The notes under the pieces: model-generated
Databases searched by the model: none
The model's input: the letters and a program-made list of their open reading frames with translations, nothing else
What the model was told of the DNA's origin: nothing
Shown: piece after piece, positions 7,464-15,450 of the stretch
Layout: each line of letters begins with the position of its first letter
Position numbering within the stretch: position 1 is the stretch's first letter
Position numbers and translations under genes: made by a program
Assembly: GCA_050295975.1 (NCBI GenBank)
Contig: JBNKQR010000001.1
Span: forward strand, 1-64,000
Direction: 5' to 3'
Source of the DNA: JAPHTQ01 sp050295975
Lineage (GTDB): Bacteria; Pseudomonadota; Gammaproteobacteria; Thiohalomonadales; Thiohalomonadaceae
Length of the DNA: 64,000 nucleotides

Positions 7464-8051
7464 ATGAAGAAAATCGTATTGGCGAGTGGTAATCAGGGCA
7501 AGGTGCGGGAGATAAACCAGATCCTCGCCGGACTCGATATCGAGGTGGTGCCACAAAGTGATTTTAATGTGCCGGATATTGAAGAGACCGGACTGACCTT
7601 TGTTGAGAATGCGATCCTCAAAGCGCGCAATGCGGCCAAGTGCACCGGCCTGCCTGCCATCGCCGATGACTCGGGTCTGGAGGTGGATGCTCTGCGTGGT
7701 GCGCCTGGTATCTACTCGGCCCGTTACGCCGGACCCGGAACCGACGACACGAAGAATCTGCAAAAGGTGTTGCTGGAGCTGGAAGGATTACCCGAGGCGG
7801 AGCGAAGTGCCCGCTTTCAGTGCCTGCTGGTCTATATGGAACACGACCTCGATCCGACCCCCATTATCTGCCAGGGCACCTGGGAGGGGCGCATCACTAC
7901 CGAGCCTGCAGGTGAGAACGGCTTCGGTTACGATCCTGTGTTCTTTGTACCGGAGCAGGGCTGCACCTCTGCCCAGCTGAGCGCCGAGGAGAAGAACCGT
8001 CTCAGCCATCGCGGTCAGGCGCTGCAGTTGCTGTTACGCGCTCTGAGTTAA
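7464..8051 (+). CDS. rdgB: dITP/XTP pyrophosphatase RdgB
   Basis: House-cleaning nucleotide pyrophosphatase (HAM1 family) that hydrolyses dITP, ITP and XTP to monophosphates. The 195 residues carry the N-terminal KIVLASGNQGKVREI motif, the catalytic region IADDSGLEVDALRGAPG with the SARYAGPG loop, and the substrate-binding GENGFGYDPVFF. The family-typical S-x-E-E-K-N-R-L-S-H-R-G ending is present. It starts 3 bp after rph, and hemW starts immediately after its stop. Confidence 0.97.
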   Translation: MKKIVLASGNQGKVREINQILAGLDIEVVPQSDFNVPDIEETGLTFVENAILKARNAAKCTGLPAIADDSGLEVDALRGAPGIYSARYAGPGTDDTKNLQKVLLELEGLPEAERSARFQCLLVYMEHDLDPTPIICQGTWEGRITTEPAGENGFGYDPVFFVPEQGCTSAQLSAEEKNRLSHRGQALQLLLRALS

Positions 8052-9236
8052 TTGGCTTATCCGAACGTGTTGCTGAACTTCACCGCACCACTGCCACTAA
8101 CGCTTTACATCCATTTCCCCTGGTGTGTTCGCAAGTGTCCCTATTGTGACTTCAACTCCCACGAGCTGCGCGGTGACCTGCCTGAGGGGGCCTATATCGA
8201 AGCCCTGTTGGCGGATCTGCAGCAGGACCTGCCAATGGTGTGGGGACGGCCCATCGAATCGGTGTTTATCGGTGGTGGCACCCCCAGCCTGTTGAGTGCT
8301 GAGGGTCTGGAGCGGTTGCTCTCCGGATTGCGCGCCCTGCTGGGGCTCACCCCGGCCTGTGAGATAACCCTGGAGGCCAATCCGGGCACCGTGGAACAGG
8401 GCCGCTTCAGCGAATATCGTGCGGCTGGGATCAATCGTATCTCCATCGGGGTGCAGAGCTTCGACGACGACAAATTAAAGGCGTTGGGCCGCATTCATAG
8501 TCGCGCCGAGGCCTTGCGTGCTGCTGAAGCGGCGCACGCCGCTGGGCTGGAGAATTTCAATATCGATCTGATGTTCGGTCTGCCGGGTCAGGATCCGGCA
8601 CAGGCCAGGGACGATCTACAGCAGGCCATCGCTCTCTCCCCGGCGCATATCTCCTGGTACCAGCTTACCGTTGAACCCAACACCGCATTTGCTCACCATC
8701 CACCGATGCTACCCGATGACGATCTGCTTTGGGATATTCAACAGGCGGGGCAGGAAACTCTAGCCGAGGCGGACTATGGTCAATATGAGGTCTCCGCCTA
8801 TGCCAAAGAGGGCTACCGTTGTCGCCACAATCTCAACTACTGGCGTTTCGGAGACTATCTGGGGATCGGTCCCGGCGCCCACGCCAAGATCACCCATCCT
8901 GCCGAGGGTCGGGTAGAGCGGTTGTGGAAACAACGCCAGCCCCAGGCGTGGCTGGAACAGGCAGCAACCCCGGCAGTGATCGCCGGGCGGCGTGACCTTA
9001 CCCGGAGCGACCTGGCACTGGAGTTCATGATGAACGCTCTGCGCCTGCATGACGGGTTTGCCAGTGCGCTGTTTCAGGAACAGACTGGGCTGCCGATAAC
9101 GGTGTTAGAGAAGCCACTGCAAGAGGCGCAGCGGCAGGGACTGGTCGATTGGCAACTGCAACATATTATTCCAACGGAGCGTGGACGAAACCACCTGAAC
9201 GAGCTGCTGCAGCTCTTCATGCCTGAGGAGAAATAG
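8052..9236 (+). CDS. hemW: Radical SAM heme chaperone HemW
   Basis: Coproporphyrinogen-III-oxidase-like protein that binds heme and a [4Fe-4S] cluster and is thought to insert heme into respiratory enzymes. The radical SAM cysteines are C25, C29 and C32 in CVRKCPYC, followed by GGGTPSLL, LEANPGTVE and GVQSFDDDKLKALGR. A C-terminal HemN-like domain (HNLNYWRFGDYLGIGPGAH) is present. The start taken is TTG at 8052, directly after the rdgB stop; GTG or TTG at 8067-8072 are alternatives, so the first few residues are uncertain. HemW lacks the extra active-site features of true HemN. Confidence 0.93.
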   Translation: MAYPNVLLNFTAPLPLTLYIHFPWCVRKCPYCDFNSHELRGDLPEGAYIEALLADLQQDLPMVWGRPIESVFIGGGTPSLLSAEGLERLLSGLRALLGLTPACEITLEANPGTVEQGRFSEYRAAGINRISIGVQSFDDDKLKALGRIHSRAEALRAAEAAHAAGLENFNIDLMFGLPGQDPAQARDDLQQAIALSPAHISWYQLTVEPNTAFAHHPPMLPDDDLLWDIQQAGQETLAEADYGQYEVSAYAKEGYRCRHNLNYWRFGDYLGIGPGAHAKITHPAEGRVERLWKQRQPQAWLEQAATPAVIAGRRDLTRSDLALEFMMNALRLHDGFASALFQEQTGLPITVLEKPLQEAQRQGLVDWQLQHIIPTERGRNHLNELLQLFMPEEK

Positions 9237-9237
9237 C

Positions 9238-9501
9238 ATGAGTGATGACGACGATAACTACACCCCGATCGATTGCGGTGTGTATTCTGAATACGAACTT
9301 GCGATTATGCATCGTCGCCGCCTGCGCCTGCACTGGCAGGATGCGGACGGTATCGATCACGTCGAGAGTGTCATGCCGCAGGATCTGTTAACCCGAGAGA
9401 AAAGCGAATACCTGATTGCCGAAAGGCGGGATGGTTCTACCCTGCAACTGCGCCTGGATCATATTCTGCGTGCAGCGGTGGCAGACAAACTGGAGGAGTA
9501 A
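9238..9501 (+). CDS. rof: Rof (YaeO)-like Rho-binding antiterminator
   Basis: An 87-residue acidic protein resembling E. coli Rof/YaeO, which binds the Rho primary RNA site and inhibits Rho-dependent termination. Shared features are an acidic N-terminus, Y-x-PIDC near residues 8-13, the Y-SEYELA segment at 16-23, and alternating short beta strands (RLRLHWQD, SEYLIAER, STLQLRLDHI) of an Sm-like fold. GAGGAG lies ahead of the ATG. It starts one base after the hemW stop, and its own stop overlaps the next gene (TAATG). Confidence 0.8.
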   Translation: MSDDDDNYTPIDCGVYSEYELAIMHRRRLRLHWQDADGIDHVESVMPQDLLTREKSEYLIAERRDGSTLQLRLDHILRAAVADKLEE

Positions 9502-9728
9502 TGAACATCAGTACCGGTGAACTGATTTCCATCTTTATCAACCTGGCAGTAGGTATCTACTTTGCCATCTACTATCCACGCAGTGTGCAGAAACGGTTCA
9601 GTTCTCACACCATGCCGCGTGCCTTCATCATGCTGATCAAGGTGGTACCGGTGGTGGGATATCTGATCATCGGTCTGACGATTATCTACACGGTCGCCAT
9701 ACTCACCGGCATGGCACCGAAAGCCTGA
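9501..9728 (+). CDS. Small membrane protein with two transmembrane segments
   Basis: A 75-residue hydrophobic protein of no recognised family. Predicted membrane segments lie at about residues 8-27 (LISIFINLAVGIYFAIYY) and 43-68 (IMLIKVVPVVGYLIIGLTII), joined by a positively charged loop (RSVQKRFSSHTMPR). It is translationally coupled to rof through a one-base overlap, and cyaA begins 4 bp after its stop. The position between a Rho antiterminator and an adenylate cyclase suggests co-expression, not a shared function. Confidence 0.8.
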   Translation: MNISTGELISIFINLAVGIYFAIYYPRSVQKRFSSHTMPRAFIMLIKVVPVVGYLIIGLTIIYTVAILTGMAPKA

Positions 9729-9732
9729 ACAA

Positions 9733-12567
9733 ATGGTTATGGGCGTAGGAAAAAAGGGTGCTGAAGATATCGACTTTCGTGCGATCAAACATCGCTTCAT
9801 GCTGCTTAATAAGGCACGACTGAAGAAGGCGCAAGGTGCGCTGAACCAGCGCCAGGCAAACCTGCTTACCTTACTGCCACTACTGTTCCACGCCAATCAC
9901 CCACTTCTACCCGGTTATATCAACCGTGAAACTCCTGTCGGTGTATGGGACTACGAACCAGACGCTCTTACGCTCAACCTGGCCAAGGGTTTGACCCGAA
10001 GCTTCAGTTACCGCAAATCAACGCGTAAACATTACGCGATTCATGCCATCTATTTTATGGGTAGCACCGGTACAGTGGCGCACAGTGAAGGTAGCGACTT
10101 TGACTTCTGGCTCTGTTATGACCCTGAGCTGAAAAAGGATCAGCTACAAAACCTGCAACAGAAAGCGCAAAAAATCACCGCCTGGGCCAAACAGCTGGGG
10201 CTGGAGATCCACTTCTTCTTCGTTAATCCGGAGGAGTATCGCGAAGGCAAGCACCATCAGTTGTCCAGTGAAGACAGTGGTAGCACCCAGCACAATCTAT
10301 TACTCGACGAATTCTACCGTACCAGTGTGCTGCTGGCCGGGCAGTTTCCACTGTGGTGGCTGGTGCCGCCGCAATATGAAGCCTCATACGATGGGTATGT
10401 CGCTGAGTTACGCCGTAAACGTTTTCTCTATGCCCGTGACTGTATCGACTTTGGTGGTATCAGCTACATTCCGGCAGAGGAATTTTTCGGTGCGGCTCTG
10501 TGGCAGATATCCAAGGGTGTGGATGCGCCCTATAAGTCGATCCTGAAACTGCTGTTGATCGAAGCCTATGCCAGTGAGTATCCGGCGATGGATTTGCTGA
10601 GCAAGGATCTCAAAGAGGCGGTCTATGCTAATCGCGCCGATCCAGAAAAACTCGATTCCTATGTGCTGATGCTCGATAAAGTCAGTAACTATCTGAGCGG
10701 TGCCGAGGAGGAGAAGCGGTTGCAACTTGCCCGCCGTTGTTTCTACTACAAGGCGGGTATTCGCCTTAGTGACAATGTTAAGCGTGCCGACTGGCGACGT
10801 GAATTGCTGCTCAAACTGGTCGACTCATGGGGCTGGGAACATGCCGATCTGCTACTGCTGGATGCGGCGCACACCTGGAAGGTTGATCGGGTCCTTGAAG
10901 AACGGCAGAGCCTTTACGATGCGCTGATCGCCAGCTATCAGTTCCTCTCTGAATTTGTGCGGCGCAATGCTGGACTATCGATGATAACCCAACGCGATCT
11001 CAATACCCTGGGGCGTAAACTCTACACTACTTTCGAACGCAAGGCGGGAAAGGTCGATCTTATTAATCGCGGTATCGACGCCAATCTGCATGAAGACCAT
11101 GTCACTTTGCATGAAGTCTGTAACCCGGCAGGTGAAGCGACCGGATGGCACATCTATCGCGGTGCGCTAAAACTCAAGGACCTCTATCTGGAAACACCAC
11201 TCAAACGTAAGCGCGGATTGGTAGAACTGCTTGCCTGGTGCTATCTCAACAAGGTTGTGGATGAGGGGACGGTGTTTGCAGTACACAGTAGCTTTAGTCA
11301 GCACAATCCACGCGATATCCGCAACTTGCTGGCGAATATGATCAGTCAGTTGCCGCTGAAACTTTTCGACAGTACCGAGATGGATGATTTTGCCGCTCCG
11401 GCACATCTAATGGTTAATACGCTCTATCTCAACGCGGGGGTGCGTACCACCGAAGATATGCTCACCACACGTAATCTTGCAGCTATGGGAAATACCGATC
11501 CCTTCAGTCACGGTCACCGTCAAACTAGTTTGGTGTTATCACTGGATCATCTCCAGGTAAACAGTTGGCGCGAGGTTTTGGTACAGCGTTATACCGGCGG
11601 CAATACCGTGGTGGAGTGTCTGTGTAATTATCTTAAGTGGTTTCCCCGTTCCGCAGCTATTGTGCCAGATGTGCCGGAAGTATTTGCCAGTAATGCTTCT
11701 ATTGGTAGTGCTGTTGGGCAAAGGATTGAAGGCTTATTCAGCGAAGTTATTGGGCTGTTCTACGACAAAAAGCGTGGGCCTTCGACACGCTATGTGGTGA
11801 GTGTTGGTCGTTCCTACTATTTAATTGAGATGGAAGAGGATGTGCCGCGTTATGTCGAGCACGCCAGCCTGCTATCGTTGATTCAATCTTTGGGGACCAT
11901 TGGCGAACACTTTCATCGCATGGTCTTCGATGAGCGGTCACTCAAAGAGAGTTTTTTACCACTGGTTTACAGTTACAACAAGCCGGAGGTGGTGCAGTTT
12001 TTTTACCATCGTACTGCGGGTGGAACGGATGTGTTCGTGCTGGATGAGAAAGGGGCGCTATTTAGTCAGCGCTATGCGATCGCTGATAGTGACGTGCTAC
12101 TGGCACACTTTATGCGCTTTTTTTCTGCGATTGGAAAGCGGGTAAACTTTATGCTGCAGGATGCTATGGATGAGAGTCACATCTCAGGTGAGGAGTATTA
12201 TGAGTTGTTTACTGACACCCTGGGGCGTCACTCCATGGAATATGTTGATACCAGTGGTTGTCGCCCGGGCAAGCAGTTCTACAGTTTGCAGGTTCTGGTG
12301 GAACTGAATGAACAGGGCGAGTCAGTGTTTACCCTGTACGGTGATGGTCGGGAGTTTTCTACCCTGGAATATGGTGCGGATCTGTTTAAGCAGGTAGTGA
12401 AACATGTGCTGGAACATCGTCGCGATCACGAACACTATCCCATCTACATTACCGATATCAGTCTGGACCGTGCGGTGATCGGTGATGAGCGTGCCGATAA
12501 GTTGCAGACCGTACACTATCTCGAATACAAGCGGCGTATTGAGGAACAGATAAACCGCTACCTGTAA
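9733..12567 (+). CDS. cyaA: Class I adenylate cyclase CyaA
   Basis: A 944-residue cytoplasmic class I (enterobacterial-type) adenylate cyclase making cAMP. The catalytic nucleotidyltransferase-like motif is MGSTGTVAHSEGSDFDFWLC near residue 110, where GS and the DFD acidic pair mark the active site. The family motif LLLDEFYRTSVLLAG follows, then a long helical middle and a large C-terminal regulatory region. The full length is somewhat longer than the E. coli enzyme (about 850). Two ATGs (9733, 9739) are possible; no strong Shine-Dalgarno distinguishes them. In Pseudomonas, cAMP links Pil-Chp sensing to virulence through Vfr, and a Pil-Chp cluster lies 29 kb downstream; a link here is inference. 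Confidence 0.93.
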   Translation: MVMGVGKKGAEDIDFRAIKHRFMLLNKARLKKAQGALNQRQANLLTLLPLLFHANHPLLPGYINRETPVGVWDYEPDALTLNLAKGLTRSFSYRKSTRKHYAIHAIYFMGSTGTVAHSEGSDFDFWLCYDPELKKDQLQNLQQKAQKITAWAKQLGLEIHFFFVNPEEYREGKHHQLSSEDSGSTQHNLLLDEFYRTSVLLAGQFPLWWLVPPQYEASYDGYVAELRRKRFLYARDCIDFGGISYIPAEEFFGAALWQISKGVDAPYKSILKLLLIEAYASEYPAMDLLSKDLKEAVYANRADPEKLDSYVLMLDKVSNYLSGAEEEKRLQLARRCFYYKAGIRLSDNVKRADWRRELLLKLVDSWGWEHADLLLLDAAHTWKVDRVLEERQSLYDALIASYQFLSEFVRRNAGLSMITQRDLNTLGRKLYTTFERKAGKVDLINRGIDANLHEDHVTLHEVCNPAGEATGWHIYRGALKLKDLYLETPLKRKRGLVELLAWCYLNKVVDEGTVFAVHSSFSQHNPRDIRNLLANMISQLPLKLFDSTEMDDFAAPAHLMVNTLYLNAGVRTTEDMLTTRNLAAMGNTDPFSHGHRQTSLVLSLDHLQVNSWREVLVQRYTGGNTVVECLCNYLKWFPRSAAIVPDVPEVFASNASIGSAVGQRIEGLFSEVIGLFYDKKRGPSTRYVVSVGRSYYLIEMEEDVPRYVEHASLLSLIQSLGTIGEHFHRMVFDERSLKESFLPLVYSYNKPEVVQFFYHRTAGGTDVFVLDEKGALFSQRYAIADSDVLLAHFMRFFSAIGKRVNFMLQDAMDESHISGEEYYELFTDTLGRHSMEYVDTSGCRPGKQFYSLQVLVELNEQGESVFTLYGDGREFSTLEYGADLFKQVVKHVLEHRRDHEHYPIYITDISLDRAVIGDERADKLQTVHYLEYKRRIEEQINRYL

Positions 12568-12578
12568 AAATACCGTCG

Positions 12579-13031
12579 TTAATTATCCCGCATCTCGTCC
12601 ATGATCGAGAGAATGTCATTCCTCCACCGCTGTAAGGTGTAGTAAAACTCATCATTGCCAACCACATCTTCCAGCATGGCCGGATCCAGGGCCACCAGCA
12701 CGGTTTCATCCTGTTCGGCAAAGATAGTCATCTTCAGTGGCAGGTAGGGGATGAGTTGCGGATAGCGGTTGCTCAGTGTGCGGATCTCTTCCGGCTTGCC
12801 ATAGAAGACGATGCGGTACTTGTCGGTCTGAAAACCACTGGAGGTAAGGCCGATGTCGACCCGCTGTACCCGTGAAATGGTGTAGCCGTACTCTCCCAGA
12901 TGTTTCTGCAGCGCTAGCATGGTCTCTGGAAAAGACTGGGTAGAGCGCATCATTAGCATGCTCTCTTCTACGGACATCGCTGAGGTACTTGTCAGCATCA
13001 GCAGAAGGAAAAGGCGCGATAGCATCTTCAT
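12579..13031 (-). CDS. Exported DUF302 domain protein
   Basis: 150 residues: a signal peptide (about 1-19, KMLSRLFLLLMLTSTSAMS) and one DUF302 domain (SFPETMLALQKHLGEYGYTI, RYPQLIPYLPLKMTIF). DUF302 has no firm biochemical role; some members are periplasmic and found near redox proteins. The start codon overlaps the stop of the upstream cytochrome c-DUF302 fusion (ATGA, 13028-13031), so the two are translationally coupled and likely work together. The mature part has no cysteine, so covalent heme binding is not expected. It converges with cyaA, 11 bp away. Confidence 0.8.
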   Translation of the reverse strand: MKMLSRLFLLLMLTSTSAMSVEESMLMMRSTQSFPETMLALQKHLGEYGYTISRVQRVDIGLTSSGFQTDKYRIVFYGKPEEIRTLSNRYPQLIPYLPLKMTIFAEQDETVLVALDPAMLEDVVGNDEFYYTLQRWRNDILSIMDEMRDN

Positions 13032-14074
13032 AGCGTGGCCTCCTCCATAATTTCGGTATAGGTGTCATACATACGAGAGCACGACTCATCCAGTTCGGCG
13101 TTATTAAACACACCACTCATATACCGGGGATTGACCGATAACAGCTCTACAGTTCCATCAGTGTGTTCAATCGCGGTAATGCGACAGGGCATGAAAAGTC
13201 CTACTCGCGGATCAAGGCTGAGGGCGTTGTTGATGAAATTGAAGTTACAGAAATAGATGATGACCTGTTTCTGGTTGATCTGTTTTTCGTCAAACAGTCC
13301 ACTCTCCAGATTCTGGACCCGGATAATGCGGAAGTTTCTGCCAACAGCTGCGCGCTTGACGTTCTCTACCGTGGTTTTCAGGTCATAGGAGGACTCCATG
13401 CGAATGGAAGGCATCTTCTCTTTTTTATGCTTCCAGTGCAGAGGGTGCTTTTCGAAGCTTCGCACATAGCTGACGATGTCATCGATATCCTGCTCCTGCA
13501 GGCCCATCATCAGGAACGACATCATCGGTGTCCCTTCGCGTCCCTCCATCAGCGTGCGTTTAATCATGGCGTCATCAGCAGCGGCGAGAAAACCGGCATT
13601 ATTGAGTGCCGGGGGCATGATTGGCAGATCGCGTGGGCGGGAGAAGGTGACCCCAGTACCATGTCCGCCTTCACCGCTGGCGCCATGGCAGTGGGCACAG
13701 TGTTTGGCAAACAGTTCTTTGCCTCGCTTGGCATTGCCGTAGCCAGCCTTAAGTTGCGCCGGTGTTCTCTTCTCGTGTTGTACCCCCAGGCTGCGCAGAT
13801 GGGCGATGATCGCACGTACCTGAGCGTCGCTAAGGGTTTTGAACGAAGGCATCACCCGGCCGGGGCGGCCATGGCGGATGGTGCTAAAGAGGAATTCGTC
13901 ACTCACTGCCGCCTGAAAACTGGTCAGGGCAAGGGGAATGCCCACCCCGCCCTGGCCGTCGAGGCCGTGGCAGGCGGAGCAGTGACGCTCGTAGAGGCGG
14001 GCGCCGTCTGGCGCCGCCACTGCGACTGAACTGATGAACAGGCCGCAGAGCAGGGGGAGTAGCTTGCGCAGCAT
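13028..14074 (-). CDS. Diheme cytochrome c fused to a DUF302 domain
   Basis: 348 residues with a signal peptide (about 1-20, cleavage near VAVA-AP). Two cytochrome c domains carry heme motifs CSACH (C32-C35-H36) and CAHCH (C126-C129-H130). Likely axial methionines are M75 in GRVMPSF and M184/M185 in GTPMMSF. A DUF302 domain fills about residues 225-348. The product is therefore a periplasmic electron-transfer protein with a C-terminal DUF302. The ATG at 14074 is preferred over a TTG at 14089 because GGAAGG precedes it and the signal peptide begins there. The gene is coupled by ATGA overlap to a second exported DUF302 protein. Confidence 0.88.
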   Translation of the reverse strand: MLRKLLPLLCGLFISSVAVAAPDGARLYERHCSACHGLDGQGGVGIPLALTSFQAAVSDEFLFSTIRHGRPGRVMPSFKTLSDAQVRAIIAHLRSLGVQHEKRTPAQLKAGYGNAKRGKELFAKHCAHCHGASGEGGHGTGVTFSRPRDLPIMPPALNNAGFLAAADDAMIKRTLMEGREGTPMMSFLMMGLQEQDIDDIVSYVRSFEKHPLHWKHKKEKMPSIRMESSYDLKTTVENVKRAAVGRNFRIIRVQNLESGLFDEKQINQKQVIIYFCNFNFINNALSLDPRVGLFMPCRITAIEHTDGTVELLSVNPRYMSGVFNNAELDESCSRMYDTYTEIMEEATL

Positions 14075-14133
14075 GTAACCTTCCAGCAATTTCTATTCTC
14101 TGTGGGGGTGATTCCCGTCAGGGAGCTGGACAT

Positions 14134-14163
14134 ATCCTACACATAGAGACAGTGATCGTACAA
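14134..14163 (-). promoter_or_regulatory. Candidate promoter of the cytochrome c-DUF302 operon
   Basis: On the minus strand TTGTAC (14158-14163) and TAGGAT (14134-14139) are 18 bp apart, 60 bp ahead of the cytochrome start codon. By-eye prediction only. Confidence 0.35.
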
Positions 14164-14183
14164 TCGCCACTCCGGGATAGGTT

Positions 14184-14711
14184 CTAGCGGCTCCAGAGCA
14201 GGTAAAGCTGCACCACAATAACGAGAAACATCGCTGTCACTACCACCACAAAGGTGGAGTTGCTCTGTACCAGACGTCGGCGGTAGACCTGAAGTTGTTG
14301 CCGGGCATGCACCACATACCCCGACAGCTCGCTATCTTGATTGCGTAGGTCACGAAGGCGTTGCTCCAGTTGTTCGCGCTGTGCTGTCAGGCTGCTAACC
14401 GTGGCACGGCAATCGTTGAGCTCTTCATTGGATGGGTGAGATTCCCGCTCGACATTAACGTCACCCAGCGTGACCAATCCCGGCTCTTCCCCTTTGGCAA
14501 CATATTTGAGGGCGTCCCGCATGGCACGCAGTTCGGCCACCAGCTTGGGATCGCTCTCGTTCTCATCCCAGTACTGCTTCTCCAGTCGCTCAATGTTATC
14601 CGTCAGGATCGGGGCGCTTTTGAGGATACTTTTGCGATAGGTATCCACGTAGGTGAAGGCGTCCTGGGCCTGAAACTGACTACTTTCGTTGCTCATGATC
14701 GGGTTCGCCAT
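14184..14711 (-). CDS. Tail-anchored coiled-coil protein of unknown function
   Basis: 175 residues with no recognised family. The first 70 residues are polar and helical, residues about 100-145 are a heptad-like coiled coil (TVSSLTAQREQLEQRLRDLR), and a single hydrophobic segment at about 153-172 (FVVVVTAMFLVIVVQLYLL) ends the protein, leaving only WSR after it. This is a C-terminal membrane anchor with the bulk of the protein cytoplasmic. The ATG at 14711 or an internal ATG five codons later could be the start. It stands alone between the cytochrome gene and a terminator-flanked outer membrane gene. Confidence 0.72.
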   Translation of the reverse strand: MANPIMSNESSQFQAQDAFTYVDTYRKSILKSAPILTDNIERLEKQYWDENESDPKLVAELRAMRDALKYVAKGEEPGLVTLGDVNVERESHPSNEELNDCRATVSSLTAQREQLEQRLRDLRNQDSELSGYVVHARQQLQVYRRRLVQSNSTFVVVVTAMFLVIVVQLYLLWSR

Positions 14712-14782
14712 CCTTATGCCTGAGAGTTGCGTGGCACCCCATGTGTCGGCCTGTGGCGTGGCAAACTTGAGCGGTAGGCAAC

Positions 14783-14808
14783 AAAAAGGGCGCCGTAGCG
14801 CCCTTTTT
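14783..14808. terminator. Rho-independent terminator
   Basis: A GGGCGC-CGTA-GCGCCC stem (14788-14793/14798-14803) is flanked by five A on one side and five T on the other. It lies 20 bp past the stop of the minus-strand barrel gene at 14828-15352 and can work in both directions. Confidence 0.88.
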
Positions 14809-14827
14809 CTTATCGCTGCAGTGCGAA

Positions 14828-15352
14828 TTACTTCATATCGTAAACGAAGTTGGCTTGCAGGGAGTTGATGTTTTGGCGCACGACATATTCGCCACGGATG
14901 TGCATCTGCTTGTCAAATTGATAGTCGACACCGAGGCCAAACATAAAGCCGTCATCATCACCAAAATCGAGACCGGCACGACCGATGCCACTGAGTTTAT
15001 CATCGAATTTATAGCTTGCGACATAGGTAGCCCAGAGGCCTTTTGCCTTGGCACTCGCCTTGTCGCACATAGCTGGAATAAAAGGGGGAATAGCTGGGGT
15101 GCAGACTTCTTTTTTCATATCGCCGCTATCCATATAGCCGATCTCAACAGAGGAGTCTATTTTGCTGATTTTGACCATGTCGAGCTCGTAGCCGGCAAAG
15201 ATCTGAAAGCCTGTGGCGCTGTCTACGCCGCTTGCTGAGTTGCTGCCGAGGCCGCCACCGAAGTAGAGATTTTTCTCGTTGAAACCGTTATTTGCGGCCG
15301 TAGCAGTAGTGCTGATGAGTGTGGCAAGAGCCAGTGTGATGATCTTTTTCAT
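14828..15352 (-). CDS. Small outer-membrane beta-barrel protein (OmpA/OmpW-like fold)
   Basis: 174 residues: a signal peptide (MKKIITLALATLISTTATA, cleavage near residue 19-20) followed by alternating amphipathic strands such as KNLYFGGGLGSN, TGFQIFAGYEL, SSVEIGYMD, FMFGLGVDYQF and MHIRGEYVV. The ending QANFVYDMK resembles a barrel terminal strand. Two cysteines (in EVCTPAIPP and PAMCDKA) lie in one loop and may form a disulfide. The ATG at 15352, with GGGGAA ahead, is chosen over an upstream start at 15439 because the signal peptide begins there. Monocistronic, ending at a terminator. Physiological role unknown. Confidence 0.8.
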   Translation of the reverse strand: MKKIITLALATLISTTATAANNGFNEKNLYFGGGLGSNSASGVDSATGFQIFAGYELDMVKISKIDSSVEIGYMDSGDMKKEVCTPAIPPFIPAMCDKASAKAKGLWATYVASYKFDDKLSGIGRAGLDFGDDDGFMFGLGVDYQFDKQMHIRGEYVVRQNINSLQANFVYDMK

Positions 15353-15450
15353 TATTATTCCCCGATTTGGAATTGTGGATTTTTGTTGTACCGTTGCATT
15401 TTCCGTTATGTGGCACCGGCAAACCGGGAGTCCTCTCACACTTTTTTCTT

